DNA from: Planctomycetota bacterium
Lineage (GTDB): Bacteria > Planctomycetota > Phycisphaerae > UBA1845 > PWPN01
DNA: 64,000 nt
Direction: 5' to 3'
NCBI GenBank assembly: GCA_022711465.1
Contig: JAKLEZ010000002.1
Coordinates: forward strand, 310,001-374,000
The position numbers and the translations under genes were made by a program. The notes under the pieces are model-generated. The model saw only the letters and a program-made list of their open reading frames with translations, ran no database searches and was not told where the DNA came from. Of this stretch, positions 34,011 through 42,815 are shown piece after piece; within the stretch, counting starts at the first letter, position 1, and each line of letters begins with the position of its first letter.

Positions 34011-34415
34011 ATGGCCAGGAAGACGGATACCCCATCACCGGTGGCACTGCGGCTGGATGTCAACGCGAAACGCAGGCTGGAAGAGCTGCGTCAGCGGTTC
34101 GGCATGACCGCCAAGGAGTTGGGCGGCCGGATCATCGAGAGCTTCTTCCAGCTCCCGCGTGATCTCCAGGTGGTGATGCTCGGCCAGCTCAGCAAGCAGG
34201 CCGAGATCGCGGTGATCGAATCGGTTCTGGCGAGTAGACGCGGCACCCCTGCTACGACGCCGGCAACGGCAACTCTGGCGAACACGGAGCAAGCCGCAGC
34301 CGAGGAGAGCACTGCTCGGATTCTCGCGAGCACAATCCAGCAGCTTCGCGAACAGTCGCTGCTTCCGCCGCCTCCAGCACCCCCAGCTCGGAATCCAAAA
34401 CGGAAGCCAGGCTGA
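34011..34415 (+). CDS. Ribbon-helix-helix-like regulator
   Basis: 134 residues. The start VALRLDVNAKRRLEELRQRF and GMTAKELGGRIIESFFQLP follow the beta-helix-helix pattern of Arc/MetJ-like repressors (alternating hydrophobic strand, then two helices). A flexible Ala/Thr/Pro tail follows and ends basic (NPKRKPG). GGGAG precedes the ATG. It is on the opposite strand to the early operon and has a perfect inverted repeat in its leader. It probably represses its own gene and perhaps the phage early operon. Confidence 0.68.
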   Translation: MARKTDTPSPVALRLDVNAKRRLEELRQRFGMTAKELGGRIIESFFQLPRDLQVVMLGQLSKQAEIAVIESVLASRRGTPATTPATATLANTEQAAAEESTARILASTIQQLREQSLLPPPPAPPARNPKRKPG

Positions 34416-34947
34416 CCAGTATGGCCGTGCTCAGTCGTGGCAGCACATCGCGGGCCAGGTGATGGAGCACTGCGTTCCTCTGAACAGTCTCTGGGTCAAG
34501 TGCGCCTATCTTCGTTCTGTCAATGAACACTTTCGCACCCCCGTACAAAAGACCATCGACGCCAAGGACCGCAGCGTCTGTGACCAACTAAGACAACATT
34601 ACCTCTGGCCGATTGCGTCGATCTGATGTGTCCGCCCACGGGGGCGGCAGCGGCATACCATGCCGGATCGACTCGATGGACCACCGCGTTCCGCGCCGCT
34701 CCGCCCGATCAGCGTGCGTGTGAGGCTGTGGGGGGGGCAATGCTGACACGATCGCCAATTCCGATGCACGCTCGATCCATGGCACTTCCTTACATGATCG
34801 CCGACCAGAAGTCAACCGGGAATAAGGATGAATTCATCCTATAGCCCGGTTAGCGGCCCGACGAGACCGCCCTACGCACAGAACACCACATCACCCGTTC
34901 AACAAGGCGCGACGCGGACGGGACAGGGGTATCGCTGAGGTAACGCT

Positions 34948-35028
34948 GGGGTAGCGCTACCCCGGCCCTGAGACACGGTGATTCCGTGGGATATCACGGG
35001 TCAAGGTAGCGCAGAAGGTAGCGCTACC
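34948..35028. repeat. Cluster of GGTAGCGCTACC palindromes
   Basis: GGGGTAGCGCTACCCC is a perfect 16-bp palindrome (34948-34963); GGTAGCGCTACC recurs at 35017-35028, with half sites AAGGTAGCGC at about 35003 and related GGTAACGC and GTATCGC just upstream. CCGTG-N6-CACGG lies between them (about 34985-35000). It looks like operator or iteron sites for a dimeric protein. Confidence 0.75.
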
Positions 35029-35056
35029 CTTGGCGGTTACTCGGCTTGCCGGCGGC

Positions 35057-35128
35057 CTTCGTACTCTTGAACGTAACCCCTTGTAAATACTGGGTCGATA
35101 ATTGTAGAGAATTGTCGAGAGTACGAAG
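35057..35128. repeat. 11-bp inverted repeat enclosing a phage element
   Basis: CTTCGTACTCT (35057-35067) and AGAGTACGAAG (35118-35128) are exact reverse complements 50 bp apart. Between them lies a plus-strand phage element TTGTAGA-GAA-TTGTCGA (35102-35118), itself part of an imperfect palindrome TCGATAATT/AATTGTCGA. Could be an att core with arm sites or a regulatory loop. Confidence 0.7.
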
Positions 35129-35407
35129 AACGAATCGAGTTTAACATGCTTTATCACAATGGCTTACGATTCATAACGCTAGTAACAGGGAGCCATCGAC
35201 TCATTGCATTTCTCCGGTGATCAAGCCTCACGCCACCCGGTCCCGCGGGTCCCCTGGGTGCGGGCTCCCGCATGCGGCGGCATGGACTCCAGTCTGACGG
35301 CCTGACGGACATTTTGCGTTTCAGCATAGCCATCCTCTCTCGCATCGGCTAGATTGACCTGGTGCCGACTGAAGCCGTGGGGGACGGTTGATAGGAGGTT
35401 GCCATCC

Positions 35408-36526
35408 ATGCTGACCATGTCTGATTGTCGCGGGCGATTCAATCGACGGGTTTGTCTCCAAGGTTGCGGTGCCGGGCTGTTGGGGCTGGTGGTCAACGGG
35501 CCGCGTGCAGCCGGGGCTGCCGAATCGACCAGCGCGATCGAGTTTGAGAAGACGCTCTTCGCGGAGCGGGAGGCGTTCTATCGCCGCCGCAGGGTGGACA
35601 TTGTCAGGGTCGGTTTTCGGCCGGTGGGTGGGAAGGTGGCCGACTTTGCCGTGGCCGAGTACCGGGGCCGCTTTCACTTCTTCTACATCGAGCGGCGGCT
35701 GCAGGAGGGGACGCCGTTCTATCCGGGTCACGAGATCTACCTGGGCCATGCCTCGACGGTCGACTTCCTTGACTGGGAAGTGCACGATCCGGCGATGATC
35801 GTTCGGCCGGACAGCTGGGAGGAAGCTCACCTCTGGGCCCCGTGCATTGTTCGCCGGGGCGATCGGTTTGTCATGGCGTACACGGGGGTGAACCGGCATA
35901 TCAGCCAGGATATCGGCTTTGCGTCGAGCGAGGACCTGTTCACATGGCAGCGGTGGGAAAGCAATCCGCTCTCGCCCTGCAAGGGCAAGTCGTGGGCTTT
36001 CTGGCGCGTGGACGGGATTTCCAGCTGCCGCGACCCCAGCATCTGCGCCTATGGAGGCTTTTACTGGCTGATCTACACCGCGAACACCCGAGAAGGCGCC
36101 TCGTGCATCGCGATGGTCTCGAGCACGGATTTCCGCGACTGGCGGGACCACGGCCCGATTTGCGTCGGACCGGCCGACGGCTATGAAGCCCGACTGGAGG
36201 GTGGTCATCCCCAAGGCAGCCTCGAATCGGCCAGCCTGTTGAACCGCAGCGGCCGGTGGATCCTGCTGGTCAAGGCCAAGGTTCGCGGCGACAATACGCA
36301 CTCGTGGATCATCGAGAGCGACAGGAGCGACGCCTTTGATTTCGGCAGGCGCCGGTCTTTCTGGCCGGGGGCGGTCGGCATCGAGGTGATCCGCGACCGA
36401 GGTGAGCGATCGCTGCTCAGTACCTTCTCCGAGGGCTTCATCCGACTGGGGGTGGTTGACTGGAGTGACAGCCGACCGACGGGCAGGTTCATTGCGCGCG
36501 AGGATGAGCTGAAGGAGTGGCTGTAG
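35408..36526 (+). CDS. Secreted five-bladed propeller protein, GH43/32-like
   Basis: 372 residues. The start at 35408 has AGGAGG nine bases upstream. A twin-arginine-like signal (RFNRRVCLQGCGAGLLGLVV) opens the protein. The rest repeats blades with the pattern of family 43/32/68-type glycosidases: FHFFYIERRLQEGTPFYPGH, EIYLGHASTVDFLDWEVHDP, SCRDPSICAYGGFYWLIYTA and SSTDFRDWRDHGPICVG. RDPS resembles the catalytic RDP motif. Likely a periplasmic glycan-active enzyme; the exact substrate is unknown. Confidence 0.75.
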   Translation: MLTMSDCRGRFNRRVCLQGCGAGLLGLVVNGPRAAGAAESTSAIEFEKTLFAEREAFYRRRRVDIVRVGFRPVGGKVADFAVAEYRGRFHFFYIERRLQEGTPFYPGHEIYLGHASTVDFLDWEVHDPAMIVRPDSWEEAHLWAPCIVRRGDRFVMAYTGVNRHISQDIGFASSEDLFTWQRWESNPLSPCKGKSWAFWRVDGISSCRDPSICAYGGFYWLIYTANTREGASCIAMVSSTDFRDWRDHGPICVGPADGYEARLEGGHPQGSLESASLLNRSGRWILLVKAKVRGDNTHSWIIESDRSDAFDFGRRRSFWPGAVGIEVIRDRGERSLLSTFSEGFIRLGVVDWSDSRPTGRFIAREDELKEWL

Positions 36527-36563
36527 CCTGGGGCTGGGCATGGTTGCGGGCGCGGGCATGGGG

Positions 36564-37574
36564 CTATCGCGGACGTGTTGAGCTGACCTGCGCCTTGAGC
36601 CACTCGATGGCCCGGCGTTCCTGCTCGTCCAGTTGCTCGAACAGGGCCTTCTTTCGCAGGTCGAACGATCGGAAAGGTTCGCCGCCTTGGCGTTGGGAGC
36701 CGTTGTGCAGGCACCAGGCGGCGGCTCCGCCTCGCCGGGCACCCTGGGCGTCGGCCAGGAAATCCTCCGCCCGGGGCTGCCAGTCGGCGTAGCCGCGACG
36801 GAACGGTTCCTGGTAGTTGACGGGGACCACGCGTCCCAGGGCCCGCATCCGGGCGAGGTATCGGCGGGTTGTCTCCTCGGTGCTGGCGGGCGAAGCGGCA
36901 TCGCGCGGCCGGTGCGGGCAGATGAAATCCACCTTGACCTTGAGTAGGTACTCGCGCAGTTCGCGCTCATCGATGTCGCCGCCTTGGGACGCGGTGACCA
37001 GCAGGGCGGGATCGGCCTGTCTGGCGGCCGCACGGAGCTTGACGAGATCATCGAAACTGACGTACCTGGGGTCACGGATGTTGCGTTCGTTGGCGAGGTC
37101 GAGGTACCAGTTGCGGTGTGGGCGGAGCGTGGCCGTGATTGTCTGGACCGCTCGGCGATGGGCGTCGAATGTCGCCAGGTAGCCCGGCTTCCTGCCGTCG
37201 GGGGAGGCCTGCTGTGGGGCGAGAGTCACGTCCACGACGAGCCCGGCCCGATCGTATTTGGCGACCAGGGCCTTGAGGCGGGCCATGTAGGGCTCACGAG
37301 CTTTTCCCTCAGCATCGACCGCGGAAGCGTTATTCTCGCCGGAGTGCCAGGTCGCCCACACGCGGATCCAATTGAATCCGCTTTCCCGGAGACGAACCAG
37401 GTCGCGATGAACGGTCTCGTCGGAGGCATCCAGGCCGCCGTAGTAGCTGATGCCGAGGAGGAAGACCGGCTGGCCGTTCAATGTGAATTGGGTGTCCTTC
37501 ACGCCCAGTTCCGTTCCCGTCAGAACCGATGGGCTCATCAGCAGCAGGAGCATGACCGCCCGTTGACTCGGCAT
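36564..37574 (-). CDS. Secreted glycoside-hydrolase-like TIM-barrel protein (GH5/clan-A-like)
   Basis: 336 residues. The start at 37574 has AAAGGAG eight bases upstream; a longer frame upstream is non-coding. Signal: AVMLLLLMSPSVLTG. The barrel has LNGQPVFLLGISYYGGLDAS, a LRESGFNWIRVWATWHSGEN strand and LDLANERN, where the NE pair is the acid/base of clan-A glycosidases. A second Glu at YQEPFRRG could be the nucleophile. It converges with the propeller gene at 35408, and the pair may act on the same polysaccharide. Confidence 0.75.
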   Translation of the reverse strand: MPSQRAVMLLLLMSPSVLTGTELGVKDTQFTLNGQPVFLLGISYYGGLDASDETVHRDLVRLRESGFNWIRVWATWHSGENNASAVDAEGKAREPYMARLKALVAKYDRAGLVVDVTLAPQQASPDGRKPGYLATFDAHRRAVQTITATLRPHRNWYLDLANERNIRDPRYVSFDDLVKLRAAARQADPALLVTASQGGDIDERELREYLLKVKVDFICPHRPRDAASPASTEETTRRYLARMRALGRVVPVNYQEPFRRGYADWQPRAEDFLADAQGARRGGAAAWCLHNGSQRQGGEPFRSFDLRKKALFEQLDEQERRAIEWLKAQVSSTRPR

Positions 37575-37709
37575 GAGACGACTCCTTTGGGAATGAGGTT
37601 GCCGCATTGTATCCTCGGCGATGGTTGAGTCGATCCTGCGGTCGAGGGCGAGTTGTCGGGGCTGCACCAGGCGACGTTCCCGAAGGGGAGCCGGCTTATC
37701 CGGGCGCCC

Positions 37710-39770
37710 TCACTTACGGGTTATTGTCTTCACCTTGATCTCGGGTCCGCTGGTGCCCTCGGCCGAGTAAGCGACCCACAGCGTACCCGCGGCGTCGTAT
37801 GTGGCGGACGGGAAGCGGGGATTCCCGGCCGACTCGATCTCGGTTGGGTCGGACCATTTCGATTGCAGGGGGCTGCAGTTCGCCAGTTGCAGCGTCCAGC
37901 CTGTGCGGCGCTGATTCTGACTCCACACCAAGCTGACGGTTTCGTCGGGGGCGACGGCCAGGACGGGTGTGCATACGTTGGTGCTTGGGGGGCTCAATGC
38001 CTGGGCGGGCTGGGGGCGAAAGGCGCTCATGTCTCGTTGAGCGACCTGGACCGTCTTGCGGTTCGCGCCCGCGTCGTCATCCCAGCCAAGTGCGTCCCAA
38101 GCGCACCAGATCCGGTCCTTGCCGTCGACGACCAAGGTGGGAGTGACGTCGATGGATCGCCCGCTGACGTGCCTGGCCTGGCCGAGCCTGAGGTCCTGGC
38201 CGACCTCGCGGAGGAAGATCGTTGGGCACTCGGCATCCCGGGTGTAGCCCGGCGGGGTGTGATAATCCCAGCTCCAGCCCAGGAGGATGCCGTCACGATA
38301 GGCCGCGATGGTTGGATCGCTGTGGTCTTCGTAGTTGGGCACATCCGTCGGGCTGACCTGCATTTCCGGCGACCATTCTTTCCCGTCGTACCGCCGGACG
38401 TACACCTCCTTGTCGCGCGAGAACCGGCCCATTCTGTGCCAGCGATAGTAGGTGCACCAGATCCTCCCTTTTCGGTCGCAGGCCATTCTCGCGTGCATGG
38501 CGTCGTCGTCGGCGTGGCTGAGCTGCACGGCTGGGGCTGGTTTGCCCGACGCGTCCAAGGAAGTGACGAACACGTTATACTTGTTGCCCTCGGAGTTGCT
38601 TGTCCAGCTGACCCAAGCCTGTTTCTGGCGGTCGACAAGGACGGAGGCGTCGAACTCATCGGCCTCGGTGGCGGCTACCGGCCGGTCCTGCGACCAGCCC
38701 CGGCCGTCGTGGACCCGCACGAAGACGTCGTTGTTGCCCCGACGGTTGCCGGAGAAGGCGAGGTAAGTGGTTTTGTCCGGTCCGCAGGCCAGGGCGGGGA
38801 ACCGTTCCGAAGGGCGAGCCTTGTCGATTTCGCCCGACCGTTCCAGCGTTGCCCGCATGTACGATACCCCGTCGCGAACGATCGGCTGGGCTTCCGGTTG
38901 GGGCGGGACGAGTTTCTCGAGGCTGGCGGCCAGGGAGGTCATTTTCGGGTTGTTGGCCCGGTAGACCACTTTGCCCGACTGATCGACGAGCATGATGAAT
39001 GTCCAGCCGTCGGGGTTGTACCTTTTTTCGAAGGTTCGATCGGGGTCAAGCACGTTGACAAAGGGCAGCCGGTAGTGCCGCTGGAACTCGAGCGATTCCA
39101 GCTCGTTGTCCCCGGAGACGCTGCGGATGAACTGCACGCCTCGCGGTCCGAAGCGGGCGGCCAGATCTGCGAACGGTTCCGCGTCCTGCTGGCATCCGCC
39201 GCACCAGCATGCGCCGAGGATGATCGCTACCGGCGTGCGGGCATAGTCGCTCGAGCGGATTTCCCGGCCGAAGGTATCCTGGAGCTTGAACTCCAGGGCG
39301 GACGTCTCGTGGTCTGGTTGCGGGTCTTCCTCCTCGGCTGCCGGTTTCGATGTGGTTCTGGTGCCGGCCTTGGCCGGGCCGGTCTTGAACGAGATGGGGT
39401 AGGGGATGGCCGGTTCGCCGCTCTTGCTGCGGAAGTTCTGGAACCGGTTGCTGTTGATACTCAGCCAATACTCGTGGTTGGGTTTAAGCCGGACAGGCAG
39501 GATGCACGTGCGCGCGTTGATCCAGCGGGGCTTGTCCCGTGTGGTGGGGAAGGTGGGTCCACCGCCCACCCAGGAGAAGCTGCGGGTGCTCATGTCCTGA
39601 TCGAAGGTGACGCGGATCGAGTTGAGGGCGGGGTCGACACCGGTTGCGTCCGGCAAGGGGGTGGAGGTAGTGACTCTGGGCGGGGCGGCGGACGCCGGGG
39701 TCCCGGTGGTGGCCAGGACTGCTGCGGAAAGCAGGGCATTGCGGAGGAATAGCAGGCTCGCTTTTGGCAT
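37710..39770 (-). CDS. Secreted Big5-redoxin-propeller fusion protein
   Basis: 686 residues. Signal peptide (LFLRNALLSAAVLATTGTPA), then an Ig-like domain (residues 30-130: RVTTSTPLPDATGVDPALNS, IRVTFDQDMSTRSFSWV). A thioredoxin-like domain follows with C188-W-C190-G-G-C193 in GACWCGGCQQDAEPF and the usual PDGWTFIMLVDQSGKVVY strand. The C-terminal 370 residues form a propeller with repeats of the type FVRVHDGRGWSQDRPVAATE and DRIWCAWDALGWDDD. This three-part layout is unusual. Likely a periplasmic redox protein with a carbohydrate- or protein-binding propeller. Confidence 0.75.
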   Translation of the reverse strand: MPKASLLFLRNALLSAAVLATTGTPASAAPPRVTTSTPLPDATGVDPALNSIRVTFDQDMSTRSFSWVGGGPTFPTTRDKPRWINARTCILPVRLKPNHEYWLSINSNRFQNFRSKSGEPAIPYPISFKTGPAKAGTRTTSKPAAEEEDPQPDHETSALEFKLQDTFGREIRSSDYARTPVAIILGACWCGGCQQDAEPFADLAARFGPRGVQFIRSVSGDNELESLEFQRHYRLPFVNVLDPDRTFEKRYNPDGWTFIMLVDQSGKVVYRANNPKMTSLAASLEKLVPPQPEAQPIVRDGVSYMRATLERSGEIDKARPSERFPALACGPDKTTYLAFSGNRRGNNDVFVRVHDGRGWSQDRPVAATEADEFDASVLVDRQKQAWVSWTSNSEGNKYNVFVTSLDASGKPAPAVQLSHADDDAMHARMACDRKGRIWCTYYRWHRMGRFSRDKEVYVRRYDGKEWSPEMQVSPTDVPNYEDHSDPTIAAYRDGILLGWSWDYHTPPGYTRDAECPTIFLREVGQDLRLGQARHVSGRSIDVTPTLVVDGKDRIWCAWDALGWDDDAGANRKTVQVAQRDMSAFRPQPAQALSPPSTNVCTPVLAVAPDETVSLVWSQNQRRTGWTLQLANCSPLQSKWSDPTEIESAGNPRFPSATYDAAGTLWVAYSAEGTSGPEIKVKTITRK

Positions 39771-40088
39771 GACGGGTGTCTCCCTGGCCGACGATGGCTG
39801 CGGACGAGTCTACCGGCGGCATGTTACCGCTATGTTACCGGTGGATCCCGGACTGATCTATTCTGGGTTTCAGGGTCTGGTGGCTGGGGGATTCGCTGTC
39901 CACTGTTGGTCTGCCGGTGGGCTTGGCGAGTCGTCTTGTCGGGTGCTCTCGAGAATGCGTCGGTCCGGGCCACGGTCCCTGTCGCGGGGCGAGTGCGTGG
40001 GTTATAACCGTGTTGGGGCGTACGGGTGTGGCTGGTCGGGTCGTGGGGATGGGTCTCGACCGAGTGGCCGGGGTGTTGGGGTCTTGCG
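39771..40088. other. Intergenic gap upstream of the ABC genes, nothing recognised
   Basis: About 320 G/T-rich bases between the redoxin-propeller gene (leftward) and the ABC ATPase (rightward). It must hold both promoters, but no clear -35/-10 pair, terminator or RNA is visible. Confidence 0.4.
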
Positions 40089-40982
40089 GTGGATGCGATC
40101 GTTGCGGAGTCACTGACGCGGCGGTACGGCCGGCGGACCGGAATCGAGGAGCTCGACCTGGTGGTGCGGGAGGGGGCCCTGTCCGGTTTTCTCGGTCCCA
40201 ATGGTGCCGGGAAGACGACGACGATCCGCGTGCTTCTCGGCTTGCTGCGTCCGACCTCGGGCCGGGCGAGCTTGTTCGGCCTGGACTGCTGGCGGCGCTC
40301 ACACCGGGCGAAGGTGGAGGTGGGCTACCTTCCGGGCGACCTTCGCCTGCATCCCTGGATGGACGGGCGGCAGGCCCTTCGGCTCTTCGGGGCGATCCGG
40401 CATCGCGATCTGATGGTTGAGGGCCGCCGTCTGGCCGAGGAGTTCAATCTGGACCTCCGGGTCAAGGCCCGGCAGATGTCCCGGGGCATGAGACAGAAAC
40501 TCGGCCTGATCCTGGCCATGGCTCACCGGCCGCGTTTGTTGATCCTGGATGAGCCGACCACGGCCCTTGATCCGCTGATGCAGGAGCAGCTGCACGGTCA
40601 TCTTCGCGAACTGGCGGCTGCCGGGCACACGGTTTTCTTTTCCAGCCATACGCTCAGTGAGGTGGAGCAGCTCTGCGACCGGGTGGCCATCGTGCGTGAA
40701 GGGCGGGTGATCGTGGACGCCGGTCTTGACGAGCTCCGCGGCCGTTCGCGGCGCGAGGTCATGATCCGGTGGAAGGGCGTGGTCCAGGCCGAGCAAGTTC
40801 CGCCGCCGTTTCTCGAGGTTCGCCGGCGTGACGGGCAGACCTGGAGCGGTCTGCTGGCCGGCTCTCCGGAGGATCTGCTGCAATGGGCTGCTGGCCGGCC
40901 GATCGAGGATTTCAGCGTTGGACGACCGGATCTGGACACGCTGTTTCGCGGGTACTATCGGCAAGGGGGCCAGGCGCCATGA
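40089..40982 (+). CDS. ABC transporter ATP-binding protein
   Basis: 297 residues starting at GTG (40089), the first start after non-coding-looking sequence. Walker A GPNGAGKTT (36-44), signature QMSRGMRQKL (an S-R-G variant of LSGGQ), Walker B LLILDEPTTALDP and switch SSHTLSEVEQL are all present. The C-terminal extension with EVMIRWKGV is typical of ABC-2 exporters. Its stop overlaps the permease start (ATGA), so they form one unit. Confidence 0.92.
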   Translation: MDAIVAESLTRRYGRRTGIEELDLVVREGALSGFLGPNGAGKTTTIRVLLGLLRPTSGRASLFGLDCWRRSHRAKVEVGYLPGDLRLHPWMDGRQALRLFGAIRHRDLMVEGRRLAEEFNLDLRVKARQMSRGMRQKLGLILAMAHRPRLLILDEPTTALDPLMQEQLHGHLRELAAAGHTVFFSSHTLSEVEQLCDRVAIVREGRVIVDAGLDELRGRSRREVMIRWKGVVQAEQVPPPFLEVRRRDGQTWSGLLAGSPEDLLQWAAGRPIEDFSVGRPDLDTLFRGYYRQGGQAP

Positions 40983-41794
40983 ACAGGGGTCTGCTGGCCA
41001 AGTCGCTGCGTGACGTGTGGTTTCTGACGCTGCTCCTCGGTGCAGGGCTGGGGCTGGCGGAGGCGCTGCTGGCTCGGGCCTTGCCTCGGGTGCAGGAGCA
41101 GATTGGCGAGATCCTGTCCCAGCTGGTCTTTGTGCAGCGTATTCTGCAGGCGTTGCTGGGCACCAACATCTCCGGGGGGCTGGGGCCGGAGATGATTGGG
41201 GCTCTCGCCTGGGTTCATCCTGTGGTTCTGGCTCTGGTATGGGCTCATGCCATTGCGTACTGTACGCTTGTTCCGGCCGGGGAGGTGGATCGGGGGACGA
41301 TCGACATGTTGTTGGGTTTGCCGGTCTCGCGTTGGCAGGTGTACGTGGCTGGGGCGGTGGTGTGGCTCGCGGCGGGCGTGGTTCTCATGCTGGCGGCGGT
41401 GATCGGGCATCTCATCGGGTGCCGGTTGTCCGCCGAAGGATTGCGGCTTGATCCTCGGCCTCTGACGATGGTTGTGGTCAACCTCTTCAGTTTGTATGTG
41501 GCGGTGGGGGGGCTGGCCTGGCTCATATCCACGATGAGTGACCGACGAGGGCGGTCGGTCGGTTGGGTTTTGGCCTTCGTGTTGGCTTCGTTTCTGTTGA
41601 ACTTCCTGGGCCAGTTCTGGCCACTGGCGGATCGCCTGTCGTTCCTGTCGCTGCTGCATTACTACAATCCGCTCTCGATCATCCGCAGTGGGCGCTGGCC
41701 GGTGGGTGACATCTTGGTCCTGCTTGGCTTGGGGAGCGTGCTCTGGACGGTGGGTGGGTTCGTTTTCGCTCGCCGGGACTTGTCGACGTTGTGA
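40979..41794 (+). CDS. ABC-2 type permease
   Basis: 271 residues with six predicted membrane helices (FLTLLLGAGLGLAEALLA, VVLALVWAHAIAYCTL, VYVAGAVVWLAAGVVLMLAA, VVVNLFSLYVAVGGLAWLIS, VGWVLAFVLASFLLNFLG, ILVLLGLGSVLWTVGGFVFA). GEVDRGTIDMLLGLPVSRWQ is the conserved cytoplasmic EAA-like helix of ABC-2 exporters. It partners the ATPase just upstream. Substrate unknown; efflux of a small molecule or glycan is possible. Confidence 0.88.
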   Translation: MNRGLLAKSLRDVWFLTLLLGAGLGLAEALLARALPRVQEQIGEILSQLVFVQRILQALLGTNISGGLGPEMIGALAWVHPVVLALVWAHAIAYCTLVPAGEVDRGTIDMLLGLPVSRWQVYVAGAVVWLAAGVVLMLAAVIGHLIGCRLSAEGLRLDPRPLTMVVVNLFSLYVAVGGLAWLISTMSDRRGRSVGWVLAFVLASFLLNFLGQFWPLADRLSFLSLLHYYNPLSIIRSGRWPVGDILVLLGLGSVLWTVGGFVFARRDLSTL

Positions 41795-41967
41795 GGAATC
41801 GGTCGGACGAGGGTGGCCGGGGCTGCTTGCTGGTTTTCGAAGGCCCGGTGGTTGATTGCGAGGGGCGGGTATGGCTGGCTGGTGGCGGTTCAGTGTGTGC
41901 GACGGATGTTCGTCTCGCGGCGTTGGGCGTTGGCGTGATTATCTCTCGCGTCTTGGCCGAGGCGGTG

Positions 41968-41973
41968 TATAAT
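41968..41973 (+). promoter_or_regulatory. Consensus -10 box (TATAAT) before the GrpE/Hsp70-like pair
   Basis: TATAAT lies about 100 bp before the start at 42071. No good -35 box is at the right spacing (TTGGCC is too close), so another activator or sigma factor may be used. Confidence 0.45.
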
Positions 41974-42070
41974 GTGGGGCGACGTTGACGTCCGGTGGCG
42001 CGGCTACTATGCCGGACGCCGATGCCGCGCGATCTTCATCCGGCTGCAACATCAGGAACGAGGTGTACTT

Positions 42071-42811
42071 ATGGCAAAGAAGGGTACCGGGTCACGAAGC
42101 ACGGCCTCCGCATCGACGGGTAGGGCTTTGGCGGCGAAGGCGAAGACGAAACCGGCGTCAGGGGCTGCGGAGAGGTCTCCGGCCGCGGCGAAGGCGGTGA
42201 AGCGGGGGGATGAGGTTGCCCACAAGGCAGACGCCGCGAAGAGCGCGGGCACGGGTACGGTTTGCGCGGGAGAGGACAAGACTGCGGCTTCCCGTATTCT
42301 TGCTCGGGCGGAGGCCGATATCACCGCCGCGATTGAAGCGATGAACAACCAGATGAATTCGGCGATGAGTCGGTTGACCGAGTTGGCGGCGGCGCAATGC
42401 GGCAAGGGTCACGCGGTGGTGCGGACGGCACCCCTGGACCGGGCGACGGCCACATTCCAGCGGCTTGTTGCCGAAGTGATCGATGACCAGCTTGCGGAGA
42501 TGCTGCCGCCGTTGATCAGTCTCCGCAACGAGTGTGCTCAGCGGGTCGATGGCAGCGGCCAGGAGGCGGCGGACGACGATTTTGCCCAGCGTGGCAAGGA
42601 GACGCTCGACCACGTTCTGATGCTTGCGGGCGTACAGAGCTACGAGCCTCGGCTGGGCGAGCTGTTCGATCCGATCATTCATCTGGCGGTGGGGGAGTGC
42701 CATCGTCAGGATCTGGCCGCCAACAGTGTGGGTCAGACTGTCCAGCCCGGTTTCCGTTCTGCGCGCGGCAAGGTTCTGGTGGCCGCGAAGGTTCTGGTCA
42801 ACAGGAGGTAA
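42071..42811 (+). CDS. GrpE-like nucleotide exchange factor, divergent
   Basis: 246 residues. The first 70 are a low-complexity Ala/Lys/Ser region. A helix (ASRILARAEADITAAIEAMN) then leads to the end LGELFDPIIHLAVGECHRQD...VGQTVQPGF...GKVLVAAKVLVNRR, which follows GrpE's FDPxxHEAV...G.V..V...G(F/Y)...R(V)LRPAkVxV pattern. GAGGTG precedes the ATG. The Hsp70-like gene starts five bases after its stop, so the pair is a natural chaperone unit, distinct from the main dnaK at 60178. Confidence 0.72.
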   Translation: MAKKGTGSRSTASASTGRALAAKAKTKPASGAAERSPAAAKAVKRGDEVAHKADAAKSAGTGTVCAGEDKTAASRILARAEADITAAIEAMNNQMNSAMSRLTELAAAQCGKGHAVVRTAPLDRATATFQRLVAEVIDDQLAEMLPPLISLRNECAQRVDGSGQEAADDDFAQRGKETLDHVLMLAGVQSYEPRLGELFDPIIHLAVGECHRQDLAANSVGQTVQPGFRSARGKVLVAAKVLVNRR

Positions 42812-42815
42812 GGCC

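Larger units (their letters stand above)
34416..35407. other. Non-coding phage-host junction with palindromes
   Basis: About 990 bases with no gene having both ribosome site and coherent coding; short frames at 34626-34844, 34588-34815 and 34957-35157 are rejected. It contains palindromes at 34948-34963 and 35017-35028, a plus-strand copy of the phage element and an 11-bp inverted repeat (both listed separately). It lies between phage-type genes on the left and host-type genes on the right, so an attachment or integration boundary is likely here. Confidence 0.5.

Noticed and set aside
34252..34587. Minus-strand frame of 111 codons in the junction region
   Set aside because: It overlaps the regulator gene for half its length, has no ribosome site, and its composition follows the shadow of the other strand.
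1..35407. Phage integrase or recombinase
   Set aside because: No tyrosine or serine recombinase motif was found in any frame of the phage region; it may be left of the window, or the phage may not integrate by itself.
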